The translations under genes were made by a program, and so were the position numbers. From positions 62,001 to 126,000 of the forward strand of contig JAOWCC010000033.1 in NCBI GenBank assembly GCA_030867875.1: a stretch of DNA of 64,000 nucleotides, written 5' to 3'. A model generated the notes under the pieces. That model was not told where the DNA came from. It did no database searches and saw only the letters and a list, made by a program, of their open reading frames with translations. Below are positions 1-11,225 of this stretch, piece by piece. Numbering within the stretch: position 1 is the stretch's first letter; each line of letters opens with the position of its first letter. The DNA is from Actinernus sp. WN-2022 (lineage: Eukaryota > Cnidaria > Anthozoa > Actiniaria > Actinernidae).

Positions 1-345
1 GAGCACATCTCTATTTCCTGTACCAATATCATTCAACTCAACATGTTGACTCGCTACTTGATGTTTCTTGATGTTTCACATCGGTTCAGTGGCGTAGCAA
101 GGATTTTCTCGGAGTGACGCACAATTGTGAAATTTTAACTCAAGGTCCATATCCCCGCTCCACCGCACTCTTTTTTTTTCTTAAAAAAAAATTCTAGTGA
201 CGCACGTGCGTTCGGGTAGCTACCCCCCTGATGTTGGCAACAAATGTCGAGCCGTGTATCATCGGCTTCAGAGCGAGCAATCGATATCGAATTATCTTAG
301 TGTATCGAAAGACATAATTATGAGCAAGGTGGACGCACTACATAC

Positions 346-627
346 CTGTGATTGATGAGCTTTCGTGCCAGTTTTGCAGGTAAAATCATCGGAATGACTG
401 TCTGAGTAGTTATCTGATGAAGATACTTCCTCGCTTATTAACGACTGTAGCGAAACTGACTCTTTGTCGCTTGCGGACTCGCCATCACTTTTTAATTCAT
501 CATTAATGGACCTATACGACGCAAATCGCCTTGGTTTTAAGACTCTCCCAACCTCGTCGATCTCCTTGGCGTTGACATCATTAATCGTAGAACACGGACT
601 GCAAACACCATTACGTTTATTCTTCTT
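346..627 (-). CDS. Exon 5 of the PHD-finger gene (Ser/Asp/Glu-rich)
   Basis: 282 bases, exactly 94 codons, phase 0 at both ends. The acceptor is CAG at 630-628 and the donor GTATG at 345-341. It encodes a C-x2-C pair near its start (V-C-S-P-C) followed by a long acidic, serine-rich stretch typical of disordered linkers in nuclear proteins. The plus-strand reading frame over the same bases is a shadow. Confidence 0.65.
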
Positions 628-3600
628 CTGCTTTATAGGTAGAACGATAGAAACGAAAATTAAACCAGAAATTAGGATCAGCAGTTAATTATGTTGTAAC
701 AGTTATTTTCTTTGAAAATGAATTTTAGAGAGGGGCTCAGCTATTTCTCTTTTATCTATTGTAATAAGTATAGCAATAATACAATAATGCCAGTTGGCAA
801 GAAAGTTCTCCATATTCTGTTAAGGCCTGAGAAAACGAGCAAACATTGTTGCGCACTGAACATTTGTGAATTTCAGTGTTTCCTCGTTTGCGCATGCGCG
901 GGAAATGAATGGAAGTAAGAAATGTTTTTGAAACATTTCAAAACTGTATTTTGCCTCCGCTTCGCCGAAGTTATAGTGATGATTAGACACCAGGACTGCG
1001 TGTGGTCGGTTAACCATGTGTTGATTTAAGACTTGACTAATACTACTTCAAGCCAAAACCACGACAAAGGCGCATGTGCCGGCATTAATATTTGTTTCGC
1101 GTGGAAATGTTTCTTGATTTGCTCAGCCAGCCAAAAAACATTTTCCCGCTAATTTGTTCATACAATAGGCATGTGTTCAAAATGTGCGCATGTCCATTCA
1201 GCGGTAGAGGGAAAAAATCGCAAGAGTTAAGAGTGTTATCAGTTTAGTCATCAATCTAATTACATTTGGAATTGGTTCATAAAAGGAATTAAAAATCGAA
1301 GCTTGTGCGTTTGTGTAACAATGCTTTTAATTCGAAATTTCGACTGAAAATTGAACTAAAATTATGCGCACGAACGTGATTTCCCGCGTGAAATGCTCGC
1401 ATGCGCAAGCCCTTTTCAGATCTGTCCATCCAAGAAACATTACCAGCAAAAATGTTTTGCCTCGTTTGCCTTGACCTTTTAAAACATACTAATTTAACGC
1501 TCGAGGTCTTGGAAAAGTTATGGATACAAGAGCGGAATGCGAGTGAATTCGGTAGCTTTTGACGGTGCATTATTAGTCTATAACATAGGAACGCCAGCTA
1601 TTTAAAAAAAATATTGCATTTGATCTATGCGATTCTCAAGCTCGAGCTCTTGAAAAATTGCGGAGTACTAACAGCTTTTCAAGACCTCGAAATTGCTTTA
1701 TTTTGTTATAGGACATTTAATATCAAACTCGATCTACGCGGAAAGAAATGCTCGAGCGTGCAGTATTAGAAAATCAAGCACGTTGAGCAGCCAATGAAAT
1801 CGCGCGTTCTTATGATGCTCCCGTAACTTATTTTATAAAAGAAAATATTGTACGATAAACTCATCTTTTAAAACCAATGAAATGACACGTCCCTAATTTC
1901 TGATAGTAGCAGGAATAGTATCTTCATATATAAAGGAGGAAGCAACTATAATAAAATGTGAATAAAATGAAAATAAATTAAAATACCTTGCATCCAGGTG
2001 TTATTATTCGGCAACGCTCACATACAAATCGTCCATCGGAACAATTGCTGTATTTTTTAATATCTTCTATTGTTCGCAAATGGTTTAATCCCAAGCAGGA
2101 TGGATGGTAATGATGGTAGCAAAGGGGTCCATCAGTGTCGCAAATGAGGTAAAGGGTACTACGAAAAAAGCATACAAAACTTTCTTAATTTTATTATATT
2201 TAACTTTCGTTGTACGACAAATGGAATGAAGATAGAGAGTTGACGCACCCATCATCTTCCTTTTGACAGGTGCAATACAGTGTTGGAGCAACATTTCCGC
2301 TGTCGTAGTCCGCAGGGGTAAATCTCTTCGGTTTCTAAAATAACAAAAAAGTTAAACTTGTTCCTTAAACGATGTATTGTGATCCTTTGATTTTTTAAAT
2401 TTAAAAGTGCTTAGTCATGCCGGCTATTAGATTTAGCCAGCACAAGTCGTAATTCGGCTCTGTTTATTGTCTTTTTATCTTTTTGGTAAGACAAATGGGA
2501 AATATCAACAGTTAAACTTTGTTACGTCGCAGATTTTGGACTGAGTAATTAGGTTCGTCGCATGAAAAGTGGGCCTTAGCAGTTGCGTGAAATAGGCGAT
2601 TTTCATTGTGGCACATTCGATTACAAATACCAGAATCCTTTTCGAATTCTTTTTCTTATTCAGGTTTTTAACTTCTCTGAGAATACCAAGAAAAAAGAAT
2701 CCGCGCAAAGCATTGTGGTAGTTGTAGTATGTGACGTCATCATGCAAATCGCCTATTGGCGCTTGGGGGAGGGATTTCAACGCCGGTAAATCACAGGCAG
2801 CCCAAACTCTATGTTGTGTCAATAAAAGCAACTCATTATTTTTACGAGATTTTACCAAAGTTAATAATAATATACGAAATCAGCACAGTAATTAAAATAA
2901 AGATTTTCTACTGACGATATCAAAGTTGTGTTTGATTGTCCTGTGCACTCTCGGGTGATTTTAGAGAGTTTTACAATAATTCCAATTCACCGTCCCAGCA
3001 CAGGTAATGCGTTGCTTGGTAACGTTGCTTTTAATAACACAAAATAGAGCTTGGGCTTCCTCAGTCGGTAAATCAACTTACATTTTACAGAGTTATTTGT
3101 TAAAAAACTAAAGTAACGCCACGTTCTGTCAAATGATTCCCTAATTCAAACAGTTTTGGGGGAGGGGGTGGGAGCTCAATCGTTGGGGTTAATGGGCTAT
3201 CATAAGTGAGATTAAAAACCGCGTTCTACGGCAAACGGGAAACGTCAGCCCGCCGTCAAAATACGAAATAAATATATAAGAAATGTGGAAAAGAATTCCA
3301 ACGTTCACAACAAACGCGGATCTAATCAACTTCACGTAAAAATTGAGAACGTCAAGTAGCAAACGCGCGAAAATTGTGCTGTTCGCGGGAAGAAAGAACT
3401 CGATGCTTAATCTCTCTATTATCACAGTTCGGCCATCTTGGATATAACAATGGTTCTGGACCCGGTAGCCTCGTACTGGTGGGTCTCAGAACGAGTTTAC
3501 CGGAGGAAAACAAAGGTTTTTATTCTCCTGGGACTCAACATGGATGCCCTTCGATTTAAATTTCGCATTGAAAGGGCGCTTATTTTAATATCATATACCA

Positions 3601-5025
3601 TATTATTATTCATAACAAATACATTAAAAAAAGCTAAATACCTTAATGACTCGTCCCATTCTTTTCTGAACCTGAGGCGTACAAGGAAGCAACGTTTTCG
3701 GAGCATTACGATGCTTCGCCTTAAGGGGATAAACGAGAATATTGTTTATGAAATAAATATCTCTTATTAACCGAGTGTGAGGGCCGTACGTGGAAGTTGT
3801 GGACCGCGGATTTTACTATTTTTATGGCCCATGCGCGAAGCGTGTGGGCCATGAAGAGAGGAAAAATCCGAGGTTCCATAGGTTGCCGTACAGCCCGAAC
3901 AAACGAGGTTAATAAGATGTTTATTATACAGCGTTATATTGTTGCTCTATAATAAGTAAACTTATAGAATTCTGAAGAGATGGAAGTAACACCAGCTAAT
4001 ATGCCTTTCTACTGTTAAATCATACACACCTCTTATTAACCGAGTGTGAGGGCCGTACAGGAAGATATGGATCGAGGATTTTTCCTCTTTTTATGGCCGA
4101 AACGCAAAGCGCACTGGCCATAAAGAGAAGTAAAATCGAAGGATACATAACTTTACGTACCGTCCGTACAAACGAGGTTAATAAGATATTTATAATATAC
4201 CGTTTCTATTATATCTATGCATCGCGTGCAGTAGAGCAAGTTAGAGGAAGTTACGGAGCCCAAATTGACCAATAAGAGCGCACGTTATATTATAATAAAT
4301 TGAATTACTTCTTACAGAATTTTGCGTGGAGTTATAGGGAGGGCGATTTTCGATGGCGTTAATTATTTCAATTTCGCACTGAAAGTGGAGCTAATTCGAG
4401 AGGGGCGTTCAGATCGAGAAAATTAGGTATTTTAAAACTGAAACAATAATATTATTCTACAGAATTCCAATAATACTGATCTACATAAATAAAAGCTATT
4501 TTAATACCTTACTGACTCGTCCCGTTCTATTCTGAACCTGAGGCGTATAAGGAAGGAATGGTTTTGGCGCATGCTTCGCCTTAAAGGGATTAAACGAGAA
4601 AGTATTGTTTAGGAAATAAGAAAACATATGGAATTGTGTATAGATGATATGGATGAGAGCAGATAAAATTACTTGAGGAATGTAACACAACTGACCTCCT
4701 CTAAGCGGGTGGTCTCTTTTTGCCTAAACTTCTGTTGGATGCCATCTCTGTCTCTTCTCCAAAAATCGTAGATGGCTTTGGTCTGATTTATCGAAACCAG
4801 GTCTGATATGAAATAACGTCTCGCGACGCGGTTCCAGTAGCCATCGAAACGAGTCAGGGACTGCTTGGGAAACACCTTTCCTTCACTAGCTAGCACCTTC
4901 ACTAAGTCCTCACAAGCGATAACATGTATATCCCTCTTCTAGGAAATTATAAAGAAGTTACGCTAAAAAAAGGGAAAAGAAGAGAGGGAAAAAGTAATCA
5001 TGATTTTTACCTTAGAGTGAACCAT
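346..5025 (-). CDS. PHD-finger protein gene, five exons, 3' end outside the window
   Basis: Exons read on the minus strand: 5025-5011 (ATG, five codons), 4938-4696, 2334-2249, 2158-1987 and 627-346. Every junction has a GT donor and AG acceptor and the phases agree (0, 0, 2, 0). The second exon (81 codons) is a basic and aromatic domain I do not recognise. Exons 3 and 4 together make a PHD finger: Y-C-T-C, then I-C-D, P-L-C, Y-H-H-Y-H, P-S-C, and finally F-V-C-E-R-C, giving a C4HC3 ligand order. PHD fingers usually read histone tails, so a nuclear chromatin role is inferred. Exon 5 is rich in Ser, Asp and Glu and ends at a good donor (CAG/GTATGT), so more exons lie left of the window. The exact family is unknown; the joins are inferred from splice signals and frame, without transcript support. 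Confidence 0.72.
1987..2158 (-). CDS. Exon 4: second half of the PHD finger
   Basis: The acceptor is TAG at 2161-2159 and the donor GTATTT at 1986-1981. One base completes a Gly codon from exon 3, then 57 codons follow. It supplies the C-D-T-D-G, P-L-C, H-H-Y-H, P-S-C and C-E-R-C ligands of the finger. Confidence 0.75.
2249..2334 (-). CDS. Exon 3: first half of the PHD finger
   Basis: The acceptor is TTTTAG ending at 2335 and the donor GTGCGT at 2248-2243. Twenty-eight codons plus two bases. It ends in L-Y-C-T-C-Q-K-E-D-D-G, the first zinc ligand pair, which is split from the rest by a 90-base intron. Confidence 0.72.
3762..3917. mobile_element. Palindromic MITE, copy 1
   Basis: 156 bp starting TCTTATTAACC and ending GGTTAATAAGA, with imperfect inverted arms of about 30 bp and further internal self-complementarity. 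It encodes no protein. A second copy of identical length lies 113 bp downstream, so this is a dispersed family. Confidence 0.75.
4031..4186. mobile_element. Palindromic MITE, copy 2
   Basis: 156 bp with the same TCTTATTAACC ends and the same internal order as the copy at 3762-3917, but diverged inside. I could not identify a target-site duplication for either copy. Confidence 0.75.
4696..4938 (-). CDS. Exon 2 of the PHD-finger gene (unrecognised basic domain)
   Basis: 81 codons in phase 0, acceptor CCTAG at 4941-4939 and donor GTCAGT at 4695-4690. The product is rich in Arg, Lys, Trp, Phe and Tyr and looks folded (for example G-Y-W-N-R and Y-D-F-W-R-R-D-R). Just upstream, 5025-5011 encodes M-V-H-S-K followed by GTAAAA, a plausible first coding exon. 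Confidence 0.6.
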
Positions 5026-5350
5026 TGTTATCTTTCACGCAGCAGAATTATCATCATCGTATTGTAGCGTGTCGCGAATTACAACACAACAGATGCTCGC
5101 TTCAGAGAGAATTTAACTAGATTTATTCCCTTTCATGTACTAACTGATTCTATACAAGTTTAAATCTGTATTTAAAGGAGTGTATTTACAGGAATAGTAA
5201 ATGATGTATTGCCTATTTCTAGACCGCATTACAACTTCTGACGCAAGCCCTATATCTGAAGTCTCCACCCAGTATTTACGTACAGAAGGATAAAGGCAAA
5301 CCCAGAATGTGACATGAGAAGATAACACGATGTTATCTTCTGCTCATTTC

Positions 5351-5854
5351 TGTCGGTTTCAAAATCATCCTGTCTTGTTACGATGGGTAATTTGACTCTT
5401 GCGATGAATAGTGCATTCAGTTAGGTACAAGCTGACGTAGTTTTGTTTCTTTTCGAGCAATGGAGAAAAAGATATAAATGATTAAGTCAGTACCAACCAA
5501 AAATCAAAAAATACCGCCGGTCACATTTTAAAAGCTGATATTTTTGTTAAATACTCTGCGATGGAGCTGTAGTCGTTTGCGATGAACAGATGACAACAAT
5601 TTATACTTGTTCTGACATATTTTATAGTCACAATTGCTTTGAGCCGGGTGTTATAAAGAGACAAAGTTTGTTTAAAGACTGAGCAGACGGGAAATGTGCT
5701 TGAGCGATACATATTTCGGAAAGGCAATATTGTCATTACTATCGGTTTTAAATCATCCTGCCTTGTTACGATGGGTAATATTACTCTTGCGATGGATACT
5801 GCATTCAGTCAGGTACTAGCTGACGTAGTTTTTGTTTTGTTTCTTTTCGAGCAA
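5351..5854. repeat. Direct repeat pair leading into the 365-bp array
   Basis: About 110 bp at 5351-5461 recurs at 5741-5854 (shared blocks include TTGTTACGATGGGTAAT and TTTCTTTTCGAGCAATG). The second copy abuts the tandem array, so the two may belong to one larger repeat unit. Confidence 0.6.
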
Positions 5855-5864
5855 TGTTGCATGG

Positions 5865-7131
5865 AGCTGACGATAAAGTGAATTAGTGAGAGTGCACCGT
5901 CATATATGTTGTTGTTTTTATTTTGGGGTTAAATATTAACTTTTCCCTAAAAATAGAAAATATTAAGGCTGACTTGAGCGCATAGTGCTCTGCCCAAACG
6001 GTTTGCGATGGTGCTCTCGATGCTTGCGATGGGGTCTGCAGGTATGAAGGCATTCGCTCCGCGAGTTTCAAACGCATTGAAACTTTTCTTACAAAGTTAT
6101 TCAACTTTGAACACATCTATCTCTTCCGCAGATTCATTTCCGGTGCGCTGCAAAGTCAATTGTCGTTTTTTGCTAAAACAATTGCTTCAACTCCCAATAA
6201 AGAGCCGTTGAATGAATTTTGTTGAAGCTGACGATAAAGTGAATTAGTGAGAGTCACCGTCATATATGTTTTAGTTTTTTATTTTGGGGTTAAATATTAA
6301 CTTTTTCCTTGTAACAATGGAAAATATTAAGGCTGACTTGAGCGCATGGTGTTATACCCAAACGATTTGCGATGGTGCTCTCGATGCTTGCGATGGGGTC
6401 TGCAGGTATGAAGGCATTCGCTCCCCGAGTTTCAAACGCATTGAAATTCTTCTTACAAAGTTATTAAACTTTGAACACATCTATGTCTTCCGCAGATTCA
6501 TTTCCTGTGCGCTGCAAATTCAATTGTCGTTTTTTGATAAAAACTATTGCTTCAACTCCAAATAAAGAGCCGTTGAATGAATGTTGTTGAAGCTGACGAT
6601 AAAGTGAATTAGTGAGAGTGCACCGTCATATATGTTGTAGTTTTTATTTTGGCGTTAAATATTAACTTTTCCCTTGTAACAATGGAAAATATTAAGGCTG
6701 ACTTGAGCGCATGGTGTTATACCCAAACGGTTTGCGATGGTGCTCTCGATGCTTGCGATGGGGTCTGCAGGTATGAAGGCATTCGCTCCCCGAGTTTCAA
6801 ACGCATTGAAATTCTTCTTACAAAGTTATTAAACTTTGAACACATCTATGTCTTCCGCAGATTCATTTCCGGTGCGCTGCAAATTCAATTGTCGTTTTTT
6901 GATAAAAACTATTGCTTCAACTCCAAATAAAGAGCCGTTGAATGAATGTTGTTGAAGCTGACGATAAAGTGAATTAGTGAGAGTGCACCGTCATATATGT
7001 TGTAGTTTTTATTTTGGCGTTAAATATTAACTTTTCCCTTGTAACAATGGAAAATATTAAGGCTGACTTGAGCGCATGGTGTTATACCCAAACGCTTTGC
7101 GATGGTGCTCTCGATGCATGGTGCTCTCGAT
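5865..7131 (+). repeat. 365-bp tandem (satellite-like) array, about 3.5 units
   Basis: Units start with AGCTGACGATAAAGTGAATT at about 5865, 6226, 6591 and 6956. The first three are about 361, 365 and 365 bp and the last is cut off near 7131. Two units keep a 93-codon frame (6284-6565 and 6649-6930) that differs at only a few residues. Since 365 is not a multiple of three, each frame is closed within its unit. Coding is doubtful: the predicted protein shows no known domain. Confidence 0.85.
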
Positions 7132-8179
7132 GTTGTGACAAACAGTTAATTATGTCCAACTCTATCGATTAGTCTGGGCCGTTTGAAAACTAAAAAGGAG
7201 TTTGGGGCGATGTAAGGAACTAGAAACAAAAGGTTAGGAAGGTCTCATCTGGCCATCGCCTGTCACATGTTTCGGTATATAATATAATTTTAAAAAATCT
7301 AGTTGCGATAAGGGGTCGATAAGGGCGATGTATATTGCGATGGATACATCACCTTATATTTTATTACATTTGCTAAGACCAGCAGTATTGAAACAATTTC
7401 CTAGCCATTACAGTGGAGCAAACATTATAAACAACATGGATTTCGTGACACGAAAGTCATATAAAAGAACTAGATCGCTTATCTCATATTAGCCTGATTT
7501 CAAGGGTATTTTTAGTTGCTAGATTAGCAAACATTCGATTCCTTCAATACAACCATTTTTGTTCAATTTTCAACTGTGAAAACATGATTAAATATAAGAA
7601 AAGCAGAACCGGTAACCGGTAACTGAAATTATGAAATCGGTAACCGGTAACCGGTAACCAACTTCCAATTGGTACTTAATCTTATGTTATTCGTGTCATT
7701 GAACCACGACAAGTCAACTGCAGTAGTACCCCGGGTAACGTACTCACACAAAAAAAACAAATGTGATGCAAGCATTTGATTACTCATCATCAAAATGGTC
7801 CACGTCGCGTAGGACATAGCCAGGAATGCAGTCTAACTGAAGCCGGAAAAACTAAAGAGAGATGTAAACAGAGATCTCAACTGATTTACTGATCAAATTT
7901 CTCGAGTTGAACTCATGCGTTACAAACTTGAACGTGAACTTTATTTTCTCTCATAATAGTAACGTAAGTACAGCCGACAACTACTGATATTAAAATCAGA
8001 ACAAAGAGAAACCTATCAATATATATGACGTTGTGTCTTCTGTCGGCTTACGAAAGTTCACACCCAGGAAGTATGAGCTAATATACTGGGTACGTTAGTC
8101 AAGGTAAACTTTATAGACTGGCTGGTAGTCACTAATTCTTCGAGTTGTTATAACGGCAGTCAACGCCAGACATCTTGAA
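7132..8179. other. Non-coding spacer upstream of the GPCR
   Basis: No gene is seen. A GGTAACC microrepeat (several copies, about 7608-7660) stands out. The last 200 bases probably hold the GPCR promoter and 5' UTR, but no core element can be singled out. Confidence 0.4.
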
Positions 8180-9283
8180 ATGTCGAATTCTACTAACTCT
8201 ACTATTTCAAGTCCTGAAGGAGTGAGTCCTGCCACAGGTATGCCAGTTGCAGGGATAATCTTAGCGGCAGTTGTAGAGATTATTCTCTCCGTAACTGGAA
8301 CTTTGGGTAATTCGCTGACAATTATTGCTATCTTAAGGAATAAGAAACTACACGTCGTTTCAAATTTCCTCATCGTCTCTCTAGCCGTAGCGGATTTACT
8401 AGTCAGCGCTATTTTAGTCCCGATGAGAGCCTCTCAACACATTGCCCTTGTCGCTGATAATGGTAACATCGCGAAAGAAGCAGTACAAGCAGCAGGTTTT
8501 ATTGGCAGAGTGAATATCATCGCTTCAATATCCTGCCTCGGTGCCTTGAGTATCGATCGCTGTATTGCTCTCTCTTACCCATTAAAATACATCACAGCGT
8601 TCAGACACGCAAAACGGAAAGTAGCTTACGTTACTCTCGTGATTTGGACTTTCGCTATTCTCATTACGAGCGTCCCCAAGTTCCCAGGAGTGAGCGACAA
8701 ATCTTTCTTGATCTTCTTCATAGTATTTGTGCTATTAATGACTGCAGTAATCGCAGTGGCTTACTACAAGATCTTTAAGATAGCTACCAAAGCAAGCAGA
8801 CGGCGAGGTAAAACCGCGATGAATGTGATTCGATTTTCTATCTCTACCTCGATGAACCCTCGCCTACAGGAAGCCATTCAAAAGCAAGAAAATCAAGGTC
8901 TTCAAGAGCAGAAAAAAGAGCGTAAAGCTGCCAAAACAATAGGTCTCGTTATTGCTGCGTTTGTAATTCTCGTATACCCCCGGATAATCCTACTGCTCTA
9001 TCATTTCGGCGCAGAAGCGACCTCTTCGAGTAAATTGGCTCGTTTTTGGATTCGTATACTGTTGTATAGCAATTCTTCGGTGAACCCTGTTCTTTACGCA
9101 TGGAGGCACAAAGACTTCAGACGAGAGTTCAAGAAGATTTTGCGTGCGTGCTGTCATTTCTTGGCATGCAAATATTGTCGGGAAGGACAAGCGAATGAAT
9201 TAACATCGCGAAGTACTTCTAAAATGACAGTATCGACTACAGCACCAATGGACTTCATTCAACTTAGACCAGGACAGACCTGA
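8180..9283 (+). CDS. Rhodopsin-family (class A) G-protein-coupled receptor, single exon
   Basis: 367 residues with seven hydrophobic segments. G-N at 43-44 marks TM1, L-A-V-A-D at 68-72 TM2, D-R-C at 126-128 the end of TM3 (in place of the usual DRY), W156 TM4, and N-P-V-L-Y at 302-306 TM7 (the NPxxY motif). TM6 has V-Y-P (P267) instead of C-W-x-P. Asn3 and Asn6 are N-glycosylation sequons in the extracellular N terminus. The third cytoplasmic loop is long and basic. The usual TM3-ECL2 cysteine pair is not evident and ECL2 is very short. It is an orphan plasma-membrane receptor: amine, peptide and melatonin types are all possible and the ligand cannot be read from sequence. The frame is intact from ATG to stop with no intron. 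Confidence 0.9.
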   Translation: MSNSTNSTISSPEGVSPATGMPVAGIILAAVVEIILSVTGTLGNSLTIIAILRNKKLHVVSNFLIVSLAVADLLVSAILVPMRASQHIALVADNGNIAKEAVQAAGFIGRVNIIASISCLGALSIDRCIALSYPLKYITAFRHAKRKVAYVTLVIWTFAILITSVPKFPGVSDKSFLIFFIVFVLLMTAVIAVAYYKIFKIATKASRRRGKTAMNVIRFSISTSMNPRLQEAIQKQENQGLQEQKKERKAAKTIGLVIAAFVILVYPRIILLLYHFGAEATSSSKLARFWIRILLYSNSSVNPVLYAWRHKDFRREFKKILRACCHFLACKYCREGQANELTSRSTSKMTVSTTAPMDFIQLRPGQT

Positions 9284-9429
9284 GAGACCCTGGCACATTA
9301 TATGGAAATTAGGCTGCTTCTTGTGTAGCAGATTCATTGGTTCGTTGTATTTCAGGGGGATGTCTATATTGTTTTGCTTTAAAAGACAATAGTTTTCTTT
9401 GTTTACGTCATGTGGTGATCTGTAACACC

Positions 9430-9435
9430 AATAAA
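9430..9435 (+). terminator. AATAAA poly(A) signal of the GPCR gene
   Basis: The first canonical AATAAA after the stop codon, about 150 bases downstream, giving a short 3' UTR. Confidence 0.55.
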
Positions 9436-9729
9436 CCCCCGGAAATCAGTTAAGAAATCACATTAATCATATTATAAAAAAGCCATTCAAATAATGAATA
9501 GATTAAATGTCATTAATGATAGAGTGACTTTACTTAACCCGTGAAACAAAAAAAATTGTCAGTATATAATAGCCAAATAGAAACAAAAGAAAATAATGAA
9601 ATTAGGGTCTAATAGTGTCTTATGAGATTAATCTCTCTTTCACTATACTCTTCAAATGTTGATGTCACTTGTTGACTGTATGTGGTAGTATTGGACTCTA
9701 TGAGAAAACTAGAGGAACCCTGCAAGTCA

Positions 9730-9875
9730 ACCCTACCAACTATGGAGGGGTGGGGGTAAATCGTTTGGATCAATCACGGTTTCTGGAAACCCCCACACTT
9801 CACCATGCATATCCAAGGGAGGGGTGGGTGCGTAGTTTCCCAGAAACCGGGATTGAGCCAATCGTTTTAGCTGCC
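9730..9875. repeat. Imperfect inverted repeat
   Basis: ATCACGGTTTCTGGAAAC near 9773 is mirrored by GTTTCCCAGAAACCGGGAT near 9835, and short flanking blocks also match. Probably a decayed foldback element; no target duplication was identified. Confidence 0.4.
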
Positions 9876-10032
9876 GTGTAGCACCAATTATAAAGGAGGT
9901 GAAGAAGGCCTGTTGGAACACATTTTCGTTACATTGTTGGAAGTCTAGTCTAAATTGAAATTTTGTTGAAAAATCTGGAAACATATTTGAGTTCATCAAA
10001 AAAATGGATACGAGTATTGGCCATGTTGGACC

Positions 10033-10112
10033 TTATGACGTCACACGGTTGCCTCTATTGTTACACAAGAGCTATTGTTTTTTGACAATAGAGGCAACCA
10101 TGTGACGTCATA
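10033..10112. repeat. Near-perfect palindrome containing two TGACGTCA boxes
   Basis: TATGACGTCACACGGTTGCC with C-T-C-T-A-T-T-G-T is mirrored by A-C-A-A-T-A-G-A-G-G-C-A-A-C-C and A-T-G-T-G-A-C-G-T-C-A-T-A around a loop of about 20 bases. It forms a stem of about 30 bp, and each arm has a CRE-type TGACGTCA octamer. Confidence 0.7.
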
Positions 10113-10146
10113 TGATCCAAAATGGCGGCGCCCTCGTACGAATTAT

Positions 10147-10520
10147 TAGAGTTCCTAAGGAGAGGAATCGCTCACTTAATTAATTCATGAAATGACCATA
10201 TAAACTAACATAAATTATCAGTGGTTTTAAAATGTACAAATTTGACAGCAATTGAGCGACGATGGTTGTTTAGTGTAGTGGTTGCGACGTTTGCTTACGT
10301 TTACGAGTCGGCGGCACTTCGAGTTCCAGAAAATCTAAAAAAAAAATTTTCTCACCATTTTCTTTAGAAGTTTTTCTTGAGAACCCTAGCTCCAGGTGGG
10401 TAAGATCTTGTTTACTGACCGGTTAGTTTATTTTTATTTTTCAGGGTAGGATTTTAGTTAGTTTATATTGTCATTTCATGAATAAATTAAGTGAGCGATT
10501 CCTCTCCTTAGGAGCTCGTG
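10147..10520. mobile_element. hAT-like MITE with 8-bp target duplication
   Basis: 374 bp with inverted ends of about 60 bp (shared core CCTAAGGAGAGGAATCGCTC, running on through TTCATGAAATGA). It is flanked by CGAATTAT at 10139-10146 and 10521-10528. An 8-bp duplication is the hAT hallmark. The interior near 10270-10335 resembles a tRNA-type pol III promoter (TAGTGTAGTGG and TTCGAGTTCC), suggesting that a SINE was captured. Confidence 0.75.
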
Positions 10521-11139
10521 CGAATTATGTCTAAAATTGTTGGACACCAACGCATCCTCGCTCTAGAATAACCAATAAGGCCATCCCTATTTTTTTTCAC
10601 GTTTCTCATCGGTGGGGTTTTCAAAAATTGAGTCGGTCGGTCGGGTGAGAAAAAAAAAATTATGATAAAAAATAAGCGGGGAGACTGGAACTAATAAGGC
10701 GCGGTTGCACAGGCGAGGTTACAAACCAACATGGACGACGAAACCATCGATGTCGTCGTCCGTATACGCTACAAACATGGAATTACAAATGCACCGCCGA
10801 AACTATTGTGTAACCTACCCTCGAGCATGAGCTTCCAGGAGCTGCTCTAGGGTTTCTTCACCCCCACCCCTCCCCCCAATTTTTTTTTTATTTCTACAAA
10901 AAGCCACAAAAATGGGTCGGTCGGACGATGAGAAACGGAAAATAAAAAAGGGATGGCCTAATCAGTAAAATGCAAACACGCTTGAACTGACCGATTACTG
11001 GTAATTCTACGACAAATACTAACCCGAACCCTAACCATCGGTCGACTTCACGCGGGTAAACGACGGGTTCTCACTCGCCTAGAGCAAGGGTTCATAGGTA
11101 AACAAGAAGAGAAGGTAAACGAGAGAAGAAGAATTTTTG

Positions 11140-11225
11140 AGCGCTCCTACTCGGCTCGAACTCGTAACTGTTTGCGTGTAATGCTTGGTAGAGCAGACGT
11201 CATCGCCACTACACTAAGCGAGTCT
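11140..11225 (-). repeat. tRNA-like SINE remnant
   Basis: Read on the minus strand it has an A-box-like TAGTGTAGTGGCG and a B-box-like AGTTCGAGCCG about 45 bases apart, resembling the interior of the MITE at 10147-10520. No intact tRNA cloverleaf is formed. Confidence 0.4.

Larger units (their letters stand above)
2335..4695. other. Large intron of the PHD-finger gene, holding MITEs
   Basis: No convincing coding exon is seen. It contains the two palindromic MITEs at 3762-3917 and 4031-4186. It also holds a direct repeat of about 120 bp (about 3640-3760 and 4502-4620, sharing T-G-A-C-T-C-G-T-C-C and C-T-G-A-A-C-C-T-G-A-G-G). Confidence 0.55.

Noticed and set aside
464..688. Plus-strand 74-residue frame
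   Set aside because: Antisense shadow of PHD gene exon 5.
9669..9999. Overlapping 70- and 88-residue frames on both strands
   Set aside because: They arise from an imperfect inverted repeat; no coding signal.
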